Part shown: positions 7,163-11,079 of the stretch, piece after piece
Layout: each line of letters opens with the position of its first letter
Position numbering within the stretch: the first letter of the stretch is position 1
Assembly (NCBI GenBank): GCA_018064305.1
Contig: JAGHVP010000207.1
Location: forward strand, 1-11,079
Origin: Candidatus Equibacterium intestinale
GTDB lineage: Bacteria; Bacteroidota; Bacteroidia; Bacteroidales; UBA932
Reading direction: 5' to 3'
DNA length: 11,079 nt
Made by a program: the position numbers and the translations under genes
Notes under the pieces: model-generated
Seen by the model: only the letters and a program-made list of their open reading frames with translations
Database searches by the model: none
What the model was told of the DNA's origin: nothing

Positions 7163-8326
7163 TTAGTTAAGGCATGCCTTGGCTATTCTTTCAGCCTCGG
7201 CGTTGGTTTCAAAAATATCTTCAAGCTGCGGATCTGCCACGAAAGAGGTGCGGCTCATCGCGTAATCTATCACTTCGGGAATCTGTCCGAAAGCTATTTT
7301 TTGCTGCAAAAACGCTGCCACTGCCACTTCGTTGGCGGCATTCATGGCGCAGGCGGTGTTGCCGCCCTTCTGCAGGGCCTTGTAGGCAAGCTGCAGGCAG
7401 GGGAAGCGCTCCGGGTCGGGGGCAAAGAACGACATCGAGCCCAGTGCGGGGAAATCGGTGCGCGCTGTGTCCAGCTCCAGACGTCCGGGATATGCCAGTG
7501 CGAACTGGATGGGGATGCGCATGTCGGGGTCTGAGAGCTGCGCTATGATGGCTCCGTCGCGGAAGCGCACCATCGAGTGGATGATGGATTCTGGATGGAT
7601 CACCACCTCTATCTCTTCGGGCTGCATTCCGAAAAGCCACTTGGCTTCGATTATCTCAAGCCCTTTGTTCATCAGGCTGGCCGAATCCACGGTGATCTTG
7701 GCGCCCATGTTCCACTTCGGATGGGCAAGTGCCTGCTCTACGGTGGCATTGAACACCTCTTCACGGCTCTTCTGGCGGAACGGGCCGCCGCTGCATGTAA
7801 GCACCAGCTTCTCTACCTCGTGCTGGCTGCCGCAGTGGAGGCACTGGAAGATTGCAGAGTGCTCTGAATCCACCGGAAGGATGGGGGCGTGGTATTTTGC
7901 GGCAAGCTGTGTCACCAGACTGCCTGCTGCCACAAGTGTTTCTTTGTTTGCCAGGGCAATTGTCTTGCCTGCCTTTATCGCCGCCAGGGTGGGGCGGAGT
8001 CCGGCAAATCCCACCATTGCGGTGAGGACTATGTCTATGTTGTCGCCCTTCACAAGCTCCTCTACCGACTCGATTCCGCTGAACACCTTTATCCCGTGCG
8101 GGTCAAGCGCGTCGAACACCTCCTGATACTTGCTGCTGTCGCAGATCACCACGCAGTTGGGGTCGAACTTCAGTGCCTGCTCTATCAGCAGAGCGCTGCT
8201 TGTGTTGGCGGTGAGCATCTCTACCTGGAACATGTCGGGATGCTGGCTGCAGACATCCAGTGTCTGGCGGCCTATCGACCCGGTGGAGCCGAGGATTGCT
8301 ATTCGTTTTTTCAGATTTTCGCTCAT
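7163..8326 (-). CDS. dxr: Dxr, 1-deoxy-D-xylulose 5-phosphate reductoisomerase
   Basis: Dxr converts DXP to 2-C-methyl-D-erythritol 4-phosphate with NADPH. This is the committed step of the MEP isoprenoid pathway, which feeds undecaprenyl phosphate for cell-wall synthesis and quinones. The 387-residue length is normal. The Rossmann motif ILGSTGSIGRQTLDV has GSTGSIG at 13-19. A second conserved block is AMVGFAGLRPTLAAIKAGKTIALANKETLVAAG, including K128. Metal ligands are D153 and E155 in LPVDSEHSAIFQCL and E224 in LMNKGLEIIEAKWLF. Substrate-binding TCSGGPFR is near 177-184, and HPESIIHSMVRFRDGA follows. The ATG at 8326 directly follows the TAA of the upstream M23 gene with no gap, and rseP starts 6 bp downstream, so translation is likely coupled. 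The enzyme is predicted to be cytosolic and active. Confidence 0.97.
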   Translation of the reverse strand: MSENLKKRIAILGSTGSIGRQTLDVCSQHPDMFQVEMLTANTSSALLIEQALKFDPNCVVICDSSKYQEVFDALDPHGIKVFSGIESVEELVKGDNIDIVLTAMVGFAGLRPTLAAIKAGKTIALANKETLVAAGSLVTQLAAKYHAPILPVDSEHSAIFQCLHCGSQHEVEKLVLTCSGGPFRQKSREEVFNATVEQALAHPKWNMGAKITVDSASLMNKGLEIIEAKWLFGMQPEEIEVVIHPESIIHSMVRFRDGAIIAQLSDPDMRIPIQFALAYPGRLELDTARTDFPALGSMSFFAPDPERFPCLQLAYKALQKGGNTACAMNAANEVAVAAFLQQKIAFGQIPEVIDYAMSRTSFVADPQLEDIFETNAEAERIAKACLN

Positions 8327-9160
8327 TTAGAAATTGATGTAAAGTGCCGGGTCAACTGCCTTGCCGTCGTGCCAGAGCTCGAAATGGAGGGCTGTTCCGC
8401 TGCTGAGGCTGCCCGTGCTGCCCACAACTGCTATAGGGGTGCCCACTTTGATGCGGTCTCCAGCCTTTTTCAGCAGTTTGTCGTTGTGCTTGTATACTGA
8501 AATGAGATTGTTGCTGTGCTGTACTGTAATCACATATCCGGTGAGGTCGTTCCAGTCTGCGCCGATTACGGTGCCGTCCAGGATGCTGTAGATGGTGGTG
8601 TTCTCCTCTGCAGCGATGTCAAGCCACTGGTGGGCGGCGCTGAACCCTTCGGTAACCATTCCCTTTACAGGTGTGAAGTAGTGGAGCCCCTCTATCTGCT
8701 CTACCTTTCCCTTGCCCGACGCCATGTCGAACGCCGTCTCTTTCTCTATCGTGCCGCGGAGCAGTGAGTCGCGGCTGGCGAAAAGGGCGCGGTAGGCTTC
8801 GCTCAGCTCTTCGTCGGAAGAGTTTGTGGCGATACTGTCAAGGTCTATCGGTTCGCGGCCCGTGATGATTCTCTGGATGTTGCTGAGCTCGTATGCCCAG
8901 AGCGACATCTGCCTCTCCAGCGAGTCTATGGTAAGGCGGTTCTGCAGCGCGGCCTCGCGTGTCGCCACTGAAGGATATCCCTTAACAGTGTGGCGCAGCG
9001 GGGTGTATGACACCAGCAGCCATGCCAGCAGCACCAGCAGCAGGAATGCCCCTGCGATGATGGCGGCCAGCTTCGCACCGTTGGCATTGAAAGAGAAAAT
9101 CTTCTGGTTGCCGTCGGTGTCGGATATTGAAAAATTATAAGTTTTTCGGTTTTTCGTCAT
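8327..9160 (-). CDS. Membrane-anchored LytM/M23-domain protein, active site possibly altered
   Basis: This 277-residue protein has a short cytoplasmic N-terminus, one membrane helix at about 31-52 (LAAIIAGAFLLLVLLAWLLV), and a conserved juxtamembrane stretch (SYTPLRHTVKGYPS). A helical, coiled-coil-like section covers about 65-140. A C-terminal LytM/M23 domain starts near 160 (HYFTPVKGMVTEGF). In active M23 peptidases zinc is held by HxxxD and the second His of HxH, while the first His of HxH and a separate His help catalysis. Here H177 and D181 (HQWLD), H225 (SVYKHND) and H259 are present. The first His of HxH, however, is Ala: TALHFELW, A257. The domain may therefore be weakly active or a regulatory, non-cutting LytM protein. 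It is the first gene of the dxr-rseP-DUF4837 operon and faces ruvX divergently; I see no convincing promoter for it. Confidence 0.9.
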   Translation of the reverse strand: MTKNRKTYNFSISDTDGNQKIFSFNANGAKLAAIIAGAFLLLVLLAWLLVSYTPLRHTVKGYPSVATREAALQNRLTIDSLERQMSLWAYELSNIQRIITGREPIDLDSIATNSSDEELSEAYRALFASRDSLLRGTIEKETAFDMASGKGKVEQIEGLHYFTPVKGMVTEGFSAAHQWLDIAAEENTTIYSILDGTVIGADWNDLTGYVITVQHSNNLISVYKHNDKLLKKAGDRIKVGTPIAVVGSTGSLSSGTALHFELWHDGKAVDPALYINF

Positions 9161-9167
9161 ATTGCAC

Positions 9168-9175
9168 TAACTTTG
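9168..9175 (+). promoter_or_regulatory. Probable -7 element (TAACTTTG) of ruvX
   Basis: TAACTTTG is an exact TAnnTTTG match. It ends 6 bp before the ATG at 9182, so the expected start site (about 9179-9182) falls at or next to the start codon. The -33 region is only a poor match (TTTCGG around 9144-9149). An upstream in-frame TTG at 9173 lies inside this element and would be outside the transcript, which supports the ATG start. Confidence 0.5.
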
Positions 9176-9181
9176 CGGCGT

Positions 9182-9619
9182 ATGAACAGAATAATCGGCA
9201 TCGACTTCGGACGCAAACGCACCGGACTGGCAGTCAGCGATCCGCTGATGATTTTTGCCAGTGCGCTGGAGACTGTTCATTCTGCAAAGATAATAGAATA
9301 TCTTCAAAAATACTCGCAGAATGAGACCATTATCCGCTTTGTGGTAGGTTATCCGATGAATATGAACAACCAGCCCTCTGAAGCGGCGCGGGATGTCGAC
9401 GCCTTTCTGCCTCTGCTCAAGAAAAAATTTCCGAATGTCCCTGTGACTCTGGAAGATGAGAGATTCACTTCAGTGCTTGCGCACCGCTCTATGATAGACG
9501 GCGGCATGAAGAAGATGGACCGCCGCGACAAGAGCGCCGTAGACAAGATCAGCGCAGCCATCATCCTTCAGACATACCTGGACAGGCCGGATGCCATTAA
9601 AGAACCTGTTTCGAAATGA
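9182..9619 (+). CDS. ruvX: RuvX/YqgF, RNase H-fold nuclease for 16S rRNA maturation
   Basis: YqgF/RuvX proteins have an RNase H-like fold and act in 16S rRNA 5' maturation; the older name, putative Holliday junction resolvase, is still used. From the ATG the protein is 145 residues. The first strand, IIGIDFGRKRTGLAVSD, carries D8. VVGYPMNMN and LEDERFTSVLA (E91-E93 with R94 and T96) follow, and the last motif, AVDKISAAIILQTYL, carries D121. The ATG at 9182 is preferred to the in-frame TTG at 9173 because it gives the family N-terminus and because the TTG lies inside a promoter element. Family members normally end soon after the ILQTYL helix. Here the last residues, EPVSK, and the stop lie inside the left end of a MITE-like insertion at 9601. 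Def follows 169 bp later, unusually far for partners in one transcript. Confidence 0.93.
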   Translation: MNRIIGIDFGRKRTGLAVSDPLMIFASALETVHSAKIIEYLQKYSQNETIIRFVVGYPMNMNNQPSEAARDVDAFLPLLKKKFPNVPVTLEDERFTSVLAHRSMIDGGMKKMDRRDKSAVDKISAAIILQTYLDRPDAIKEPVSK

Positions 9620-9765
9620 TTAACTTCAATTCTTATGATTCTCTTCCGCATATTTTTCACTGCTTCTCAGTCACAATGGAACCCCATTGCTCCTTCAAAT
9701 CATCAAAAAATCTGCTGAAAGAATAACCTATAATAATTTTCGTAAACCATATCAAAACAGGTTCT
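9601..9765. mobile_element. Putative MITE-like insertion between ruvX and def
   Basis: Perfect 11-bp inverted repeats, AGAACCTGTTT (9601-9611) and AAACAGGTTCT (9755-9765), bound a 143-bp interior that is only about one third G+C by hand count, against GC-rich genes on both sides. The interior holds a further perfect hairpin, CAATGG-AACC-CCATTG (9674-9689). No transposase is encoded. A possible 3-bp target duplication TAA is seen if the element ends at 9764 (left 9598-9600, right 9765-9767). Alternatively an 8-bp direct repeat AAGAACCT occurs at 9600-9607 and 9766-9773. These options are ambiguous, so the exact ends are not fixed. The left end forms the last codons and stop of ruvX. The alternative is a unique AT-rich spacer with a dyad by chance; a search for further genomic copies would decide. 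Confidence 0.5.
9616..9726 (+). CDS. Doubtful 36-codon ORF inside the MITE-like element
   Basis: An ATG at 9616 overlaps the ruvX stop as ATGA and opens 36 codons (MINFNSYDSLPHIFHCFS... ending KNLLKE) before a TAA. It has no recognisable domain and a composition (Phe, His, Ser, Cys) unlike the other genes here. On the opposite strand the same interval is also open for a similar length from the right repeat, ending in DDLKEQWGSIVTEKQ. Two overlapping short open frames are easily produced by chance or by an element derived from a transposase gene. Translation coupling from ruvX is possible but I do not regard the product as established. Confidence 0.12.
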   Translation: MINFNSYDSLPHIFHCFSVTMEPHCSFKSSKNLLKE

Positions 9766-9773
9766 AAGAACCT
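9759..9773. repeat. 15-bp dyad AGGTTCT-A-AGAACCT upstream of def
   Basis: Two perfect 7-bp arms around a single A lie 15 bp before the def start codon. The left arm is part of the right terminal repeat of the MITE-like element, and the right arm repeats the element's left end (AGAACCT, also at 9601-9607). It may be an insertion footprint, a regulatory dyad or chance. Confidence 0.4.
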
Positions 9774-9788
9774 ACACAGCAATAGACT

Positions 9789-10352
9789 ATGATACTCCCG
9801 ATTTTTCTTTACGGATCACCGGTGCTCCGCCGCGAGGCAGAGGACGTGGATCTGAGCGCAACCACAAAAGAAGAGATGCACGAACTGTTCGACAACATGG
9901 CAGAGACCATGAAGAATGCCGACGGATGCGGTCTGGCCGCACCACAGGTGGGCATCTCGAAACGTATCCTGATTGTGGACGGCAACGACCTGGTCGACAC
10001 TTTCCCCGACCTGAAGGGCTTTGTGCGCAAGATGATCAATCCCGAGATTGTGTCTGAAAGCGAAGAGACCATAGAGTACGGCGAAGGCTGCCTCAGCCTC
10101 CCCAACGTCAACGCCGACATCACCCGTCCCAAGGTGATCACGGTCCACTACTTCAACGAAGACCTTGAAGAGGTGGAAGAGACATTCGACGAGTTCGCCG
10201 CACGCATGGTGCAGCACGAGATGGACCATCTCGACGGTGTGCTCTTCACCGACAAGGCAGCGCCCATCCGCAAGAAAATCATTGCCAAGCGCCTTCAGAA
10301 CATTGCGAAGGGGCTTACACGTACTTTCTACAAAACCAAACTGGAGAAATAG
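9789..10352 (+). CDS. def: Def, peptide deformylase
   Basis: Peptide deformylase removes the N-formyl group from new proteins at the ribosome exit, with a metal ion (usually Fe2+) in the active site. The 187-residue protein has all three family motifs. Motif 1 is GCGLAAPQVG (46-55), motif 2 is EGCLS (99-103) with metal ligand C101, and motif 3 is QHEMDHLDG with ligands H143 and H147 and catalytic E144. The start MILPIFLYGSPVLRREAEDV is typical of bacterial deformylases, in which the first strand precedes G(S/D)PVLR. The basic C-terminal helix (RKKIIAKRLQNIAKGLTRTFYKTKLEK) resembles the tail used for ribosome docking in other deformylases. Nothing is missing. The gene lies downstream of ruvX beyond the MITE-like spacer, so its expression may depend on readthrough or on sequences in that spacer. 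Confidence 0.97.
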   Translation: MILPIFLYGSPVLRREAEDVDLSATTKEEMHELFDNMAETMKNADGCGLAAPQVGISKRILIVDGNDLVDTFPDLKGFVRKMINPEIVSESEETIEYGEGCLSLPNVNADITRPKVITVHYFNEDLEEVEETFDEFAARMVQHEMDHLDGVLFTDKAAPIRKKIIAKRLQNIAKGLTRTFYKTKLEK

Positions 10353-10426
10353 GGCAGAGGGGCTCAGTGGCTCCGGCGCGCCGGTCGGTGGCTTGCGCCT
10401 GCGGGTTTGGAACTTGGACTTGCCTC
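10353..10426. other. GC-rich convergent gap between def and rimM with a 12-bp palindrome
   Basis: This 74-bp gap separates the converging def and rimM genes. It is much more GC-rich than the other intergenic gaps and holds a perfect palindrome CCGGCGCGCCGG at 10373-10384. Neither strand has a T-tract after a stem, so I cannot name an intrinsic terminator for either gene. Confidence 0.4.
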
Positions 10427-10879
10427 TCAGTCCAGTAGGCCGGCAGCGATATTCAGGTAGATACGCTTCTTCCTGCTGTCAACCTTTATGATGCATTCAT
10501 CGGCACAGGGAACAAGCGTGCCGTTCACTTCTATGCACGGATTGCCGGGAATCTCTATGAAATCCGTGATGGGGCCTATCTCTTTCTTGTCCTGGTCGAA
10601 CAGGGTGAAGCCTGTGAGCGAGATGCTGTCGTCGTCCTCTTCTTCAGAGAGCAGGATGTCGCGGCCCACCAGCTCCTCGGCATCTTCGAGAGAGTCAACA
10701 TCCTCAAGCTTCATATAATATTTGGTGCTCCCTTTCGGGGAGAATTCCTCAATAAAAAAAGGAACCGGCAGTTCATCGAAAACGATGAATACCGGTTCTG
10801 TTTTCTGCAAATCTTCCGTCAGTTCGGGAGCGCTTACAATGAAGCCGCCTTCAGTGCCGTACGATTTGGTGATGCGCAT
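10427..10879 (-). CDS. rimM: RimM, 16S rRNA processing / 30S maturation factor
   Basis: RimM binds S19 and the 30S head and helps late 16S rRNA maturation. The frame is open further upstream, but the ATG at 10879 is chosen because it lies 4 bp after the rpsP stop and because upstream residues belong to the rpsP region read in another frame. The resulting 150 residues show a short RimM N-domain with a highly recognisable LPVPFFIEEF (37-46) and VKLEDVD-like KLEDVDSLEDAEELVGRDILL. The PRC-barrel-like C-domain reads SLTGFTLFDQDKKEIGPITDFIEIPGNPCIEVNGTLVPCADECIIKVDSRKKRIYLNIAAGLLD. The protein is shorter than most RimMs (about 165-180) because the first strand is clipped: MRITKSYGTEGG replaces the longer start with the usual H-G-x-x-G. 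It forms the expected rpsP-rimM pair. Confidence 0.9.
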   Translation of the reverse strand: MRITKSYGTEGGFIVSAPELTEDLQKTEPVFIVFDELPVPFFIEEFSPKGSTKYYMKLEDVDSLEDAEELVGRDILLSEEEDDDSISLTGFTLFDQDKKEIGPITDFIEIPGNPCIEVNGTLVPCADECIIKVDSRKKRIYLNIAAGLLD

Positions 10880-10883
10880 AAGA

Positions 10884-11079
10884 CTATTCAGCAGCAGCTT
10901 CTTCAGCGGGTGCCTCAGCAGCCTCCTGTGCGGCAGCCTCTGCTGCAGCAGCTTCAGCGGCAGCCTTAGCAGCAGCCTCAGCTTCAGCTCTCTTCTTGGC
11001 GATAGCTTCTGCACGCTCGGCATTAACCTTTGCTTCAGCCTCTTTAGCAGCTTTGGCAGCGTCTCTCTTAGTCTGAGCG
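10884..11079 (-). CDS. rpsP: 30S ribosomal protein S16 (bS16), C-terminal tail only
   Basis: The last 64 codons of an ORF enter from the right edge and end at TAG (10884-10886). They encode AQTKRDAAKAAKEAEAKVNA, then an Ala/Glu/Lys-rich helix-forming stretch ending EAPAEEAAAE. Such long charged, Ala-rich extensions are known on Bacteroidota S16 proteins. The position directly before rimM, with a 4-bp gap, is the classic rpsP-rimM order. The conserved S16 core lies beyond the window, so the name rests on tail composition and context. The tail uses many GCN and GAR codons in a low-complexity pattern, which also opens spurious frames on the same strand. Confidence 0.78.
   Translation of the reverse strand, partial: AQTKRDAAKAAKEAEAKVNAERAEAIAKKRAEAEAAAKAAAEAAAAEAAAQEAAEAPAEEAAAE

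Noticed and set aside
7458..8500. Plus-strand ORFs of 200-222 codons over dxr and the M23 gene
   Set aside because: They are antisense to well-supported conserved genes and show no domain or start context.
9173..9181. TTG start at 9173 adding MRR before RuvX
   Set aside because: The TTG lies inside the TAACTTTG promoter element, and the ATG at 9182 already gives the normal family N-terminus (MNRIIGIDFG).
9182..9240. A promoter for the M23-dxr-rseP operon on the minus strand within the start of ruvX
   Set aside because: A TTTG followed after 20 bp by TATTCTGT was found, but the -7 box departs too far from TAnnTTTG to be listed.
10427..11023. A 198-codon minus-strand ORF starting at 11023 (MPSVQKLSPRREL...)
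   Set aside because: The first 48 codons read the rpsP tail in another frame and give Arg/Leu-rich nonsense. The RimM-like sequence begins at the ATG at 10879, directly after the rpsP stop.
1..11079. CRISPR arrays, toxin-antitoxin pairs, phage genes, defence systems or riboswitches
   Set aside because: No regularly spaced repeats, no such gene families and no conserved riboswitch-like leader could be seen on either strand.

Overview
This window is ordinary core chromosome of a Bacteroidota bacterium, most likely of the order Bacteroidales. The evidence is the gene content (a DUF4837 lipoprotein next to rseP and dxr; a bS16 protein with a long Ala/Glu/Lys-rich tail), promoters of the Bacteroidota type (TTTG, 19-20 bp, TAnnTTTG), and the absence of Shine-Dalgarno sequences. 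Base composition is moderately GC-rich, with AT-rich intergenic stretches. I cannot place it in a family.

Layout from left to right. (1) 1-1001, minus: the 5' three quarters of miaB, running off the window edge. (2) 1002-1091: a divergent control region with two interlocked promoters and a 20-bp palindrome. (3) 1092-3544, plus: a tight three-gene operon of a LEA14-like lipoprotein, an exported SPOR-domain protein and rpoN (sigma-54). (4) 3541-4230, minus: radC, convergent with rpoN; one CTAG supplies both stop codons. (5) 4247-4710, minus: a tRNA-Glu(UUC)-rpsT unit with a clear promoter and terminator. (6) 4718-9160, minus: a four-gene envelope operon, M23-like peptidase - dxr - rseP - DUF4837 lipoprotein. 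(7) 9168-10352, plus: ruvX and def, separated by an AT-rich 169-bp spacer that looks like a small MITE-type insertion. (8) 10427-11079, minus: rimM and the 3' end of rpsP.

The genes fall into two functional themes. One is translation and RNA maturation: MiaB (tRNA 2-methylthiolation), tRNA-Glu, S20, S16, RimM (30S maturation), RuvX/YqgF (16S rRNA maturation) and peptide deformylase. The other is the envelope and stress: RseP intramembrane protease, a membrane-anchored LytM/M23-like protein, the isoprenoid enzyme Dxr, a SPOR protein, two lipoproteins and sigma-54.

I found no defence system, CRISPR array, prophage or other clearly new system. The best anomalies are the MITE-like element that supplies the last codons and stop of ruvX (9601-9765), the M23 protein with Ala at a position where the family normally has a catalytic His (A257), and the compact divergent control region with its palindrome at 1015-1034.
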